Shown here: positions 46,106 through 54,973 of the stretch, in pieces | Position numbering within the stretch: position 1 is the stretch's first letter | Layout: each line of letters starts with the position of its first letter | Source of the DNA: Avichristensenella sp031549905 | Lineage (GTDB): Bacteria; Bacillota; Clostridia; Christensenellales; Aristaeellaceae | Assembly (NCBI GenBank): GCA_031549905.1 | Contig: JAVBPC010000016.1 | Location: forward strand, 1 to 64,000 | Reading direction: 5' to 3' | DNA: 64,000 nucleotides | Notes under the pieces: model-generated | What the model was told of the DNA's origin: nothing | Database searches by the model: none | Seen by the model: the letters and a program-made list of their open reading frames with translations, nothing else | Translations under genes and position numbers: made by a program

Positions 46106-47605
46106 ATGAAGCGTTTGACCTGTTGGCTGCTGGTGCTGGCCATGTGCCTGGGAATGGGGTCGGCTTTCGCGGCCGAGGGAAAGAAGAGCCTTTCGGTCGT
46201 GTTCCCGGGAAACGTACAGTCCTTCCTGGAGGGGGAAGACGAGAACAACAACTACATCATCCGCTACATTGAGGAGCAGAGCGGCGTTGACCTGAATTGG
46301 CTGGTTCTTCCGCAGAACTCCGCGGACGCCACGTCAAAGCTCAACGTGATGATGACATCCAACGCGCCCGATCTCATCTTCACGGGCGACCGCAAAGTGT
46401 TTTTGAACTACTACAACGAAGGGATGCTCCAGGAACTGGACGCCTATATCCCCGAAGGGTTTTTCACGGAAGATGTGGAAGCGGTTGCGGAAGTCGGCGT
46501 GCTGGATGGCGGGCGCTACGCCATTGCTACGCCCGGCAACCAGTCCGGCACGACAACGATCTGGATGTACAACAAGGAACTGCTGTCGGCTGCCGGCATT
46601 GAGGTGCCGGAGGTTGTTACGCTGGATGCGTTTACGGAAATCCTGTATGCGATTAAGGAAGCTTACCCTGACAAGATTCCGCTGGGCGCGGTGGGGAACG
46701 GTTACAGCCATACGGTACTTCTCGGCCTTGAGTTCATCTTCGGCGCGTTTGGCATCGCCAACCCATACCGTGTGACGGAAGACGGCACGCTGGAATACAC
46801 CTTTACCGCAGAGGATGCGAAGGAATTGATGGCGTATCTTGCCAAGCTGTACGCCGATGGCATTCTTGACAAGGAATACCTTGTAACCACCAAGGATACT
46901 TTGACCGCAAAGATCGCCAATGACAACGTTGTCACCGTTGGCGCGGCATGGTACGACTATACGGGTTCCTATCGCAACATCATGGCGGATGACGAGGGCA
47001 AGGGCGCGCTGACCAAGTGGGGGCAGTGCAGCGTTATCCAGGGCGAAAAAGCCACATCCGGCCAGACCCAGGGAAGCCGCACGCAGTTCTACTGCATGGT
47101 ATCCTATGCGTGCAAGGATGTGCAGGCGGCCATGGATGTGGTACGCGTGATGTGCAGCGACGACTTCTACCGTACCGCCATGTATGGCGAGGAAGGCGTG
47201 GACTACATCTTCAACGATGAAGGCAAGCGCGTGCGCACGGATTCCGTGATCGGCAAGGCGTTTGCGCAGGCGGGCGCGCAGTTCTACGTTTATTACTACA
47301 TTAAGGAAACGAAGGAGCTGCGCCTGGACCGCATGGGCATGTCGCAATCCGACGAGCGCCTGGCAAACAGCCAGCACGCCTTCTATAACGCCAAAGAGGT
47401 CGATAACCCGCTGGAGATGATGCCCAGCATTCCCGAATACATTGAGTATTTCGCCAACCTGCAGGACCTGGGGGCAACCTACTTTGTGAAGTTCCTGATG
47501 AACGAATACCCGATTGAGAACTTCGAAAAGTACAAGGCCGAGTATGCAGCGCTGGGCGGCGACGAGCTGCTTGAAATCCTGAACGAATGGTATACGAACC
47601 GGTAA
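46106..47605 (+). CDS. Extracellular solute-binding protein, family 1
   Basis: 499 residues. The signal peptide runs to about residue 23 (AMCLGMGSAFAAEG); the Cys residues inside it do not form a lipobox at the cleavage site. The mature protein matches the large binding proteins of LplB/YtcP importers. GAGAGG precedes the ATG. Transcription would end at the terminator that repeat copy A now interrupts (47631-47824). Confidence 0.9.
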   Translation: MKRLTCWLLVLAMCLGMGSAFAAEGKKSLSVVFPGNVQSFLEGEDENNNYIIRYIEEQSGVDLNWLVLPQNSADATSKLNVMMTSNAPDLIFTGDRKVFLNYYNEGMLQELDAYIPEGFFTEDVEAVAEVGVLDGGRYAIATPGNQSGTTTIWMYNKELLSAAGIEVPEVVTLDAFTEILYAIKEAYPDKIPLGAVGNGYSHTVLLGLEFIFGAFGIANPYRVTEDGTLEYTFTAEDAKELMAYLAKLYADGILDKEYLVTTKDTLTAKIANDNVVTVGAAWYDYTGSYRNIMADDEGKGALTKWGQCSVIQGEKATSGQTQGSRTQFYCMVSYACKDVQAAMDVVRVMCSDDFYRTAMYGEEGVDYIFNDEGKRVRTDSVIGKAFAQAGAQFYVYYYIKETKELRLDRMGMSQSDERLANSQHAFYNAKEVDNPLEMMPSIPEYIEYFANLQDLGATYFVKFLMNEYPIENFEKYKAEYAALGGDELLEILNEWYTNR

Positions 47606-47630
47606 TTTGCGCCTGGTACTTACGGAAAGC

Positions 47631-47824
47631 GGGTCGCTATGCTAGGTAACCGCTGATTTATTCGTTCGGTGGATGACGAGGTGAATTTCCGTCAGATAGG
47701 GCCTGCAAAAACCGAAGGCGTAGCAGCGCCACGTCGAGGGTTTTGCAGGACGTAGATGGCGGAAAAGCGCCCGTCAGCCGCCATGCGAATAAATCGGTGG
47801 TTACCTAAGCATAGCGGCCCTTTT
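47631..47824 (+). terminator. Terminator interrupted by repeat copy A
   Basis: GGGTCGCTATGC (47631-47642) and GCATAGCGGCCC (47809-47820) are complementary with one G-T pair, and TTTTC follows. The arms are now 166 bases apart because a palindromic element occupies the loop. Without it, the loop would be three bases (TAA), giving a classic terminator 25 bases after the binding-protein stop. With the insert folded as a hairpin, the arms may still meet. Confidence 0.65.
47643..47807. repeat. Palindromic MITE-like element, copy A
   Basis: About 165 bases bounded by TA at both ends. Terminal inverted repeats begin TAGGTAACC and continue to CTGATTTATTCG on the left, matching the reverse complement of the right end with few differences. 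Inside, GACGAGGTGAATTTCC can pair with GGAAAAGCGCCCGTC, and CCTGCAAAA with TTTTGCAGG, around GAAGGCGTAGCAGCGCC. The core matches copies B and C. No coding capacity. Confidence 0.8.
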
Positions 47825-47839
47825 CAAGGGGTGATATGC

Positions 47840-48778
47840 GTGTTGCAGGGGGAAAACCTGCTGACCGGGCGGCGGTCAAGCATTGCGCTGGCGCTGCTTG
47901 GCATGTTTTTCTGGGGTTCGCTGTATCCGGCCGTTAAGCTGGGGTACCGGGTGTTTTCGATGGATACCGGCCGTGTGGCCAACGTAATTCTGTTTGCAGG
48001 CGTCCGTTTTCTCGTTTGCGGCGCGGTGCTGGTGCTGCTGCCCGGCGTTCGCCGGCAGGGCATTCGTTTGCCGGGCCATGACAGCGTCCGTTATGTTTTG
48101 CTGATCGGCCTTACGGGCTACAGCCTTCATTATCTTTGCTCTTATATCGGCGTATCCATGATCCCCAGCGCGAAAGCCGCTATTCTCAAGCAGACCGGTT
48201 CGCTGTTTCTTGTCTGCTTTGCCTTCCTTTTCCGCAGGGAGGATTCTTTTTCGTGGCGCAAGATGATCAGCGGGCTGCTGGGGTTTGCGGGCATTGCAGT
48301 GATCAACCTGGATGGCATGCGGCTTGCCCTGGATGCGGGTACTTGCCTGATGCTGCTTGCGGCGGTATGTTCCGCTGGCTCGATGGTGGTTTCCAAGGGC
48401 GCTTACGATACGCGGGACCCTTTGTACATAACCGCATGGTCGCAGCTTTTCGGCGGGCTGGTCCTGACGGCGCTGGGGGTTGCCATGGGCGGGAATCTCG
48501 GGGTGCTGTCCGCGGCGTCTGCGGCTGTTTTCATTTACATTTGTTTTGCGTCATGCGCAGGGTATGTGCTGTGGAACACATTGCTTAAGCACAATGACCT
48601 GTCAAGGCTGAGCATGATTAAGTTCACCGAGCCGCTTTTCGGCGCAATCTGTGCTGCTGTTCTGCTGGGGGAGGATGTTTTCCGCCAACCCGGGTACTGG
48701 ATAGCGTTCGTGCTGGTATTTTTGGGGCTCATGCTCAGCGCCGGCGGGAAAAAAGCTGTTCCGCTGGAAGGCAGATAA
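47840..48778 (+). CDS. EamA/DMT-family transporter
   Basis: About 312 residues with ten hydrophobic helices in two EamA repeats (MFFWGSLYPAVKLGY in the first). Members export amino acids, metabolites or sugars across the membrane; the solute is unknown. GTG 47840 is chosen because AAGGGGTGAT precedes it and the longer frame starts within repeat copy A. It stands between the sugar operon and the cell-shape cluster. Confidence 0.82.
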   Translation: MLQGENLLTGRRSSIALALLGMFFWGSLYPAVKLGYRVFSMDTGRVANVILFAGVRFLVCGAVLVLLPGVRRQGIRLPGHDSVRYVLLIGLTGYSLHYLCSYIGVSMIPSAKAAILKQTGSLFLVCFAFLFRREDSFSWRKMISGLLGFAGIAVINLDGMRLALDAGTCLMLLAAVCSAGSMVVSKGAYDTRDPLYITAWSQLFGGLVLTALGVAMGGNLGVLSAASAAVFIYICFASCAGYVLWNTLLKHNDLSRLSMIKFTEPLFGAICAAVLLGEDVFRQPGYWIAFVLVFLGLMLSAGGKKAVPLEGR

Positions 48779-48869
48779 CCGCCTATTCTGTGCACAAAAT
48801 GGGGATCCTTTGAAAAAAGGGTCCTCTCTTTGGTATGCACCTTTTTATGATGCAATGCCACGCCCAATA

Positions 48870-48878
48870 TGTTATACT
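48870..48878 (+). promoter_or_regulatory. Possible extended -10 promoter of the maf-mre cluster
   Basis: TGT followed by TATACT (48873-48878) is an extended -10 about 40 bases before the maf start. The -35 is weak. Confidence 0.45.
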
Positions 48879-48917
48879 ATCCTGTACGGCCAAACAAAAC
48901 GGCAAGGCGGGCATGCT

Positions 48918-49484
48918 ATGGAAAACACCCTTATCATTTTGGCATCGGGATCGCCAAGGCGCAGGGAATTGCTGGAAAGGCTTCCTTTTGCGTTCCTGGT
49001 GGATGCGGCGGAAGTGGACGAGCATTGCGCAGGCGACCCTGAAACCCTTGTGCGCACGGTTTCCCTGCGTAAAGCGCAGGCCGTTCAGCAGCGCCGCCAG
49101 ACGGGGCTGATTCTTTCCGCGGATACTGTGGTGGTCAGGGACGGAATCCTTGGCAAGCCGCGTGACAGGGAGGATGCCGCGCGCATGCTGCGCATTCTTT
49201 CCGGCAGCTGGCATGAGGTTTACACAGGCGTCACGCTGCTTCGGGGTGACCGTCAGTGGGCGGAAACCGCCGTTACCCGCGTGCATTTCATGCAGCTGGC
49301 GGAAGTTGAAATCCGCCGCTACGTCGATTCCGGCGAACCGATGGACAAGGCCGGCGCGTACGGCATTCAGGGTCCGGCGGGCGCGTTTATTGACCGGATT
49401 GAGGGCTGTTACCACAACGTGATGGGCCTTCCGCTTGCGGTAACATACCGCATGATTTTGAAAGCTATTGGCGAAGACGAGTAA
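48918..49484 (+). CDS. maf: Maf-like nucleotide pyrophosphatase
   Basis: 188 residues. LASGSPRRRELL at the N-terminus, SADTVV in the centre and DKAGAYGIQGPAG, then YHNVMGLPL, are the Maf signatures. Maf proteins hydrolyse non-canonical or specific nucleoside triphosphates (dTTP/UTP group) and commonly sit before mreB. ATG 48918 fits the family N-terminus; the upstream 36 codons are rejected. It is 12 bases from mreB. Confidence 0.95.
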   Translation: MENTLIILASGSPRRRELLERLPFAFLVDAAEVDEHCAGDPETLVRTVSLRKAQAVQQRRQTGLILSADTVVVRDGILGKPRDREDAARMLRILSGSWHEVYTGVTLLRGDRQWAETAVTRVHFMQLAEVEIRRYVDSGEPMDKAGAYGIQGPAGAFIDRIEGCYHNVMGLPLAVTYRMILKAIGEDE

Positions 49485-49496
49485 AGGAGCGACACA

Positions 49497-50525
49497 ATGG
49501 CCTTTTTTTCGCCGAAGATTGGCATAGATTTGGGCACGAATTCCGTTCTATTCTATATACCCGGGCGCGGCATAACGCTTCGTGAGCCGAGCCTTGTTGT
49601 GGTACAGACGGGACAGAAGCGCGAGGTCATGGCCGCGGGGGAAGATGCCCGCGCGATGATGGGCCGCATCCCCGCCGGGTTTGCCGCCGTCAACCCCATT
49701 CGCGATGGGGTGGTGGCGGATTTTGACATGACGGTGATCATGCTGCGATCCTTCCTGAAGCGTGCGCTGCCAACCAACCGCATCGGCCGCCCGCGCGTGG
49801 TGATGGCTGTGCCATCCGAAATCACGGCGATGGAGCGCCGCGCGGTGGAAGAAGCAGTGCAGCAGGCCGGGTGCACTTTGGCGCATGTGGTGGATACCGC
49901 CATTGCTTCGGCGTTCGGCTGCGGTCTGCCGGTATCGGAGCCGCAGGGCAGCATGGTGGTGGATATCGGCGGCGGCACCACGGAGGTCGCGGTGATTTCG
50001 ATGGGATATCCCGTCGTCAACAAGTCGATCCGGGTGGGCGGCAATGCGATGGATGAGGCGATCATCGCCTTTGCAAAGAAGGAAAGCAACCTTCTGATCG
50101 GCAGCCGCATGGCGGAAGATATCAAGATTGACCTTGGCAATGCGCAGCCGCAGGCGGAAGCGCAGGCCGCACTGGTGCGGGGGCGCGATTTGATCACGGG
50201 CCTGCCGCAAGTGATGGAAGTGGACAGCGATCAGGTGCATGAGGCGCTGCAAGCCCCTCTGCGCGAGATTCTGCTGGCGATCAAATGGGTGCTGGAGCGC
50301 ACGCCGCCGGAACTTGGCGCGGATGTGATGCGCACGGGCATCCACCTGACGGGCGGCGTGGCGCAGCTTCCGGGGCTGGATCAGCGCATTGCGGCAGAAA
50401 CGGGCATCCAGGTGATGGTCGCCAGGAACCCTGTCGAGTGTGCGGTGATGGGCACCGGATACTTGGCAGAAAATCTGGAGCTGCTTGCCCGAATCGGAAA
50501 AAACCATCCCCTAAGCAATCTCTGA
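49497..50525 (+). CDS. mreB: Rod shape-determining protein MreB
   Basis: 342 residues, an actin-like ATPase that guides cell-wall synthesis along the cylinder. Phosphate 1 motif GIDLGTNSV, phosphate 2 DIGGGTTEV, and GGVAQLPGL near the C-terminus. AAAGGAG precedes the ATG. The last codons (Leu-Ser-Asn-Leu-stop) lie within palindromic element copy E. If that element is removed, the frame would read Leu-Ala-Gly-Ile and stop at TGA 50573-50575. Confidence 0.97.
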   Translation: MAFFSPKIGIDLGTNSVLFYIPGRGITLREPSLVVVQTGQKREVMAAGEDARAMMGRIPAGFAAVNPIRDGVVADFDMTVIMLRSFLKRALPTNRIGRPRVVMAVPSEITAMERRAVEEAVQQAGCTLAHVVDTAIASAFGCGLPVSEPQGSMVVDIGGGTTEVAVISMGYPVVNKSIRVGGNAMDEAIIAFAKKESNLLIGSRMAEDIKIDLGNAQPQAEAQAALVRGRDLITGLPQVMEVDSDQVHEALQAPLREILLAIKWVLERTPPELGADVMRTGIHLTGGVAQLPGLDQRIAAETGIQVMVARNPVECAVMGTGYLAENLELLARIGKNHPLSNL

Positions 50526-50563
50526 TCTATTAGCCACCGTACGGTCAAATCAGCGATTGCCTA
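50512..50563. repeat. Short palindromic element, copy E, overlapping the mreB stop
   Basis: About 50 bases bounded by TA, with arms TAAGCAATCTCTGATCTATT and its imperfect complement ending at 50563, and an ACCGTACGGT palindrome in the centre. The arm matches the end of copy A with transitions at several positions. The mreB stop TGA (50523-50525) lies in the left arm, and mreC starts 20 bases after the right end. Confidence 0.75.
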
Positions 50564-50582
50564 GCGGGCATTTGAGGTGAAC

Positions 50583-51842
50583 ATGCGCAAAAAGAAGCGC
50601 AAATGGCCGGGTATTGTGATCAAGGCCCTGTTGGCGTTGGTGCTGGCTGGGTCTGTTTCGCTTGTGCTGGTGGACAAGCTCGCCCCGGATCAGGAGTATA
50701 TCCCGCAGTCGATCGTTAAGGTGCCGGGGCAGATTGTCTCCACGGTATTCAAACCGTTGCAGGGTGCGTTTGCCTGGGCTTCGCAGGGCGTATCGGACTA
50801 TCTGGAAAGCTGGAAGCTGCAAAAGACGATAGAGATCGCCTACAACCAGCTGAAGGCTGATAATGATGACCTGTCGTTTAAGGCGCTGCGCGTGGAAGAG
50901 CTTGAGGCAGAGGTGGAATCGCTGCGCGCGCTGAATGGCCGCCGTGATGAGCTGCAGGCGTATAGCCCGCTGCTGGCCACGGTTATCGGCAAGGAACCCG
51001 GCAACTGGTTTAAGGTGTTCACCATTGATGTGGGCAAAGAGGACAACGTGCAGATGTACATGGCGGTCGTCAACTCCGAGGGCCTTGTCGGCTACATCAG
51101 CAAGGTCAATGAAACCACATCGGAGGTAACGACCATTCTGGACAGCCGGGCGTCGGTTCCCGGCGTTATCCGCAGTTCCAACTCCTTCGGCAGCATCAAG
51201 GGCACGCTGGGCATCGGCGGCGCCGATCCCGCCTGCCGCATGTACTATTTGCCATCCGATTATATTGCCCGGCCCAATGACGAGGTGGTCACCAGCGGCG
51301 TGGGCGTAAAAGAAGACGGCACGGCCTTTCCCAAGGGGCTGCTCATCGGCGTGGTGCGCGAAAGCTCGAGCTATCTGGATAACAACAACCGCTATGTTGT
51401 CGTCGAACCGAAGGTCGATTTCCAGCGCATAGAGCATGTCTATGTTCTTGTGTACAAGCCGGACCCGGAGGACATCCCCAACATCAACGACCATCAGATC
51501 AGCTCCGTCAACGTAGTGCTGGATACGGCGCGCCCCTATCCGTCGGTAATGAGCGACCAGCTTTCAGACCCGAATCTGGGCGCCGTCACCCCGCCGCCGC
51601 GCAGCACGCGCGACCCCGGCGTCGATACATCTAACGATCCGTTTGCCACGCCGGTCTATGGCGCGACGCCTTCGCCAAACCCCGAAATGGAACAGTGGAT
51701 GCGCGAAAATGAGGAGAGCGACCTCGCGGATCAGGACTATGACCCCCTCTATGATGAAAACTTTGAGCCCGGACGTTATATAGGTCCAGGGGCCGACCCT
51801 GAAGCGGATCAGCTGGAGGATGAAACCGGGGGGGTGCTATAA
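50583..51842 (+). CDS. mreC: Rod shape-determining protein MreC
   Basis: About 419 residues. A basic N-terminus (MRKKKRKWPG) precedes one membrane helix (~12-31), a coiled-coil stretch (~80-120) and the beta-domain (~125-290), then a long Pro/Asp/Glu-rich low-complexity tail beyond the usual MreC length. ATG 50583 follows GAGGTGA; GTG 50577 is part of the ribosome site. It scaffolds MreD, RodA and PBP2 outside the membrane. Confidence 0.93.
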   Translation: MRKKKRKWPGIVIKALLALVLAGSVSLVLVDKLAPDQEYIPQSIVKVPGQIVSTVFKPLQGAFAWASQGVSDYLESWKLQKTIEIAYNQLKADNDDLSFKALRVEELEAEVESLRALNGRRDELQAYSPLLATVIGKEPGNWFKVFTIDVGKEDNVQMYMAVVNSEGLVGYISKVNETTSEVTTILDSRASVPGVIRSSNSFGSIKGTLGIGGADPACRMYYLPSDYIARPNDEVVTSGVGVKEDGTAFPKGLLIGVVRESSSYLDNNNRYVVVEPKVDFQRIEHVYVLVYKPDPEDIPNINDHQISSVNVVLDTARPYPSVMSDQLSDPNLGAVTPPPRSTRDPGVDTSNDPFATPVYGATPSPNPEMEQWMRENEESDLADQDYDPLYDENFEPGRYIGPGADPEADQLEDETGGVL

Positions 51843-52469
51843 GTGCGCCAGGCCATACGAACCGGCGTGGCGATCGCTTTTGCGTTCCTGTTTCAGTCCA
51901 CCATCCTTCCCTTTTTTCGCATACAGGGTGTGCTGATTGATCTGCTGACCATTACCGTATTTGCCGCTGGCTATGCCGGCGGGCTGTACACGGGCATTGT
52001 GGGCGGCCTTGGCGCGGCGCTGCTGCTGGAGGTAATATCAGGCGACCTTTCCGGCCTTGTGACGGTGGCGGCGGTGGCGGCCGGCGCATGGGGCGCGCTG
52101 ACGGCCAAGAATCTGCACAAGATCAGCCTTGCCGGGCGCAGGAACATTGAAAAGGTGATTCGCCGCCTTGGCCCGATGATTTCGGTAGGCCTGTTCTGCG
52201 CGGCGAAAGAACTGGTGTATGCGCTCTATTTCTACCTGACGGGTGTTGACTTTACCTGGTACCATGCGGGGGTTGTGCTGCTGTCAGGCTTGATAGGATT
52301 GGTGGCGTCCATTGTGCTGCTCCCCGCGATTCAAGGGTTTATGTGCCGCGCGCCGGAAGACACGTTCATCGCCCGCTGGAACAAGCGGCGCAAGGCGCGT
52401 GAAAAGACGAAACAAAAGCCGGCGGCGAAAACTGCGCCCGCCGCACCGGAAGGAGGGACGGAATCATGA
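51843..52469 (+). CDS. mreD: Rod shape-determining protein MreD
   Basis: 208 residues with five or six membrane helices, starting with VAIAFAFLFQSTILPFF. It uses GTG 51843 directly after the mreC stop. A Lys/Ala/Pro-rich tail (KTKQKPAAKTAPAAPEGG) extends the C-terminus. It overlaps the PBP2 gene by four bases. Confidence 0.9.
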   Translation: MRQAIRTGVAIAFAFLFQSTILPFFRIQGVLIDLLTITVFAAGYAGGLYTGIVGGLGAALLLEVISGDLSGLVTVAAVAAGAWGALTAKNLHKISLAGRRNIEKVIRRLGPMISVGLFCAAKELVYALYFYLTGVDFTWYHAGVVLLSGLIGLVASIVLLPAIQGFMCRAPEDTFIARWNKRRKAREKTKQKPAAKTAPAAPEGGTES

Positions 52470-54973
52470 AAAAGAAGGATAAGCTGCGCTTTCGCCTGCT
52501 GTACGCGGTGGTTTTGATCGCGTTTGGTTTTGTTGTGGTAAGGCTGGTAAACTTGCAGGTACGCGGCCCTGATGATTACGGCGAGGATTATGCCGCAAAG
52601 GCCGAATCCTCCATGACGAAGAAGATTTACGAAACGGGCCTTCGCGGCCAGGTGCTGGATGTGAACGGCGCGGTGCTGGCCACCAACCGGCGCACCTACA
52701 ATGTGGCGTTCTACCGCAACCCCTCCAGCGGCTCGGATCAGAACGGCATATACTCCAAGTCTATTTGGGCTGTTCTGCAGCTGCTTGAAAAGGAAGGAAA
52801 GGAAGTTACCTTCAAATTCTGGATGAAGCGCGATGAAAGCGGCGAGTGGGTGTTTGATACCGGCACAACGGATGAAAATGTTGCCGCCGCGCGCGAGAAG
52901 ATGTTCCGCTCCAACTTTTACATCACAAAAACACCGTTGGAGGAAATTTACGAAAAGCTGTGTACCACCTATAAGATACATGAAATTGGCGAGGACTTGA
53001 CGGAAGAAGACAAGCTGAAGGTGCTTTCTGTATGGCAGGAAATGCAGATGAACGCTTTCAACACCGTGCCCATCATCCTGGCAAAGGATGTTACCTGGAC
53101 GACCGCGATGGAAATTGAAACGCGGATGGTAACCCTGGACGGCATCTCCATTGAGGTACAGAACCAGCGCGTGTACCCCAAGGGGGCGCTGGCCTGCCAT
53201 ATCATTGGGTACACCGGCCCCATGCAGCAGTCCACGCTGGAAAGCTACCTGGAGAAGGGGTATCTGCGCACGGACCATATCGGCCTTGCGGGCGTTGAGG
53301 CATCGATGGAGACGTGGCTGTCGCCAAACTCCGCACTGCGCCGCGGGTACACTGTGGTGGAAATCGACCGAAACGGCAGGAAAATCCGTGAGCTTGAGCA
53401 TGTGGAGCCGAACGACGGCAACACCGTCAAGCTGACGATAGACAGCGCGCTGCAGCAGGTGGCGGAATCCGCGCTGGAGGAGACTATCAACACCATTCGC
53501 ACCTATGAAGAAACGCAGATGAAAAGTGGCAAATGGTTGGAAAAGTATAAGGAAATACTGGATGACTACGCTGAAAGGGGCCGCAAGATCAATTTGGCGC
53601 AAAACGGCGCGATCGTGGTGCTGGATATGAAATGCCGCGTGCTGGCAATGGCCAGCTACCCGAACTTCAACCCCAACTGGTTCGTCACCGGGATGACGGA
53701 GGAGCAGTATAAGCGCAATGTAACGGATGAGCGGAATCCTTTGTATAACAACGCGATCATGTCGGCATCCACGCCCGGTTCCGTTTTCAAGATGGCTACC
53801 GCGCTTGCCGCGCTGACAAACGGCGTGCTGACTGTGAATGAGCAGATTTCCGATGAAGGCTACTTTAAACTGTACGATGAAACGAATCCGCCCAAATGCT
53901 GGATTGCCATAAACCAGCGGGGCAAGCATGCGAACCAAACCATTGTGGAAGGCCTGGCGCATTCCTGTAACTATTTCTTCTATACAATTGCTTCGAACTT
54001 GGGCAAAGATGGGCAGAAGCTGTACCAATACGCGGCAAAACTTGGACTTGCCAGCAAAACGAACATCGACTTGCCGGGCGAGCGCAAGAGCGTTGTGGGC
54101 AGCCAGGTTTCCCTGTACGACCCTACGCGGCCCATCACCGAATTTGACCAGGATACCGCAAAGCCCATCATCATCAGGAATTCAATTAAGGCGCATCTGC
54201 GCGCCATTGGTGAAGAAGACGGCATCAATTATACGGATGAGCGCTTAAACCGCTGCGTCAAGGCGCTGATGGATATGGCGATAGAAACGGACCAAGGACC
54301 GCAGAACACCAACTGGGCCGCGCATATTCGCCCCATCCTGATGGAAGAGCTGGGCATGAAATCGGACACAGTTTGGCTCGCCAGGGTGGTCAGCCCCATC
54401 GCGCGGGACCTGAACGAAATCAAGTGGGGCGGCACCAACACCATCATGACAGCAATTGGTCAGTCGATCACGATGACCACGCCCATCGCGATGGCGCGCT
54501 ACATCGTGGCTCTGGCGAACGGCGGTTACGTGTATGATGTGCAGTTGATTGACAGCATCGTTTCGCCCACCGGCGAGGTCCTCAACTCCTTTGATACCCC
54601 GATGCTCGTCAACGATCTGTCGGCGGAAATCGAGCCATTCATGCCCTATATTAGGCAGGGGATGGCCGACGTGGTAAGCGACCAGGAAGGCGGAACCGCG
54701 GCCGATTACTTTAACAATTGGAAGTACACAAGCGTTATCGCGGCAAAGACGGGATCTGCGCAGACAAGCAAGCTTGACCTCGAATCCAACGCGTGGTTCG
54801 TCGCATTTGCCCCGCGCGACAACCCGGAAATCGCCGTGGTTGTGTTTGTTCCGTACGGGCTGGGCGGATCGCGCGCGGCGCCTGCGGCACAGAAAGTTAT
54901 CGAATATTATCTGGATTCGAAAACGGAAGAAGCAGCTGCGGTGCTCCCCGCGCCCAACGGACTGGCGCAATGA
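52466..54973 (+). CDS. mrdA: Penicillin-binding protein 2 (class B transpeptidase)
   Basis: 835 residues. A membrane anchor (~10-28) and a dimerisation domain starting GLRGQVLDVNGAVLATN lead to the transpeptidase domain: SVFK (catalytic Ser ~438), SCN (~499) and KTGSAQT (~760). It cross-links peptidoglycan in the elongasome together with RodA. It is longer than common PBP2 (about 630-720), with extra sequence in the N-terminal domain and between SxN and KTG. It overlaps minD by four bases. Confidence 0.94.
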   Translation: MKKKDKLRFRLLYAVVLIAFGFVVVRLVNLQVRGPDDYGEDYAAKAESSMTKKIYETGLRGQVLDVNGAVLATNRRTYNVAFYRNPSSGSDQNGIYSKSIWAVLQLLEKEGKEVTFKFWMKRDESGEWVFDTGTTDENVAAAREKMFRSNFYITKTPLEEIYEKLCTTYKIHEIGEDLTEEDKLKVLSVWQEMQMNAFNTVPIILAKDVTWTTAMEIETRMVTLDGISIEVQNQRVYPKGALACHIIGYTGPMQQSTLESYLEKGYLRTDHIGLAGVEASMETWLSPNSALRRGYTVVEIDRNGRKIRELEHVEPNDGNTVKLTIDSALQQVAESALEETINTIRTYEETQMKSGKWLEKYKEILDDYAERGRKINLAQNGAIVVLDMKCRVLAMASYPNFNPNWFVTGMTEEQYKRNVTDERNPLYNNAIMSASTPGSVFKMATALAALTNGVLTVNEQISDEGYFKLYDETNPPKCWIAINQRGKHANQTIVEGLAHSCNYFFYTIASNLGKDGQKLYQYAAKLGLASKTNIDLPGERKSVVGSQVSLYDPTRPITEFDQDTAKPIIIRNSIKAHLRAIGEEDGINYTDERLNRCVKALMDMAIETDQGPQNTNWAAHIRPILMEELGMKSDTVWLARVVSPIARDLNEIKWGGTNTIMTAIGQSITMTTPIAMARYIVALANGGYVYDVQLIDSIVSPTGEVLNSFDTPMLVNDLSAEIEPFMPYIRQGMADVVSDQEGGTAADYFNNWKYTSVIAAKTGSAQTSKLDLESNAWFVAFAPRDNPEIAVVVFVPYGLGGSRAAPAAQKVIEYYLDSKTEEAAAVLPAPNGLAQ

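Noticed and set aside
47756..47839. N-terminal extension of the EamA transporter
   Set aside because: The extra 28 codons read through the palindromic repeat and old terminator; GTG 47840 has a proper ribosome site.
52331..54028. 565-residue minus-strand open frame
   Set aside because: Antisense to the PBP2 gene; no recognisable domain or start signal.
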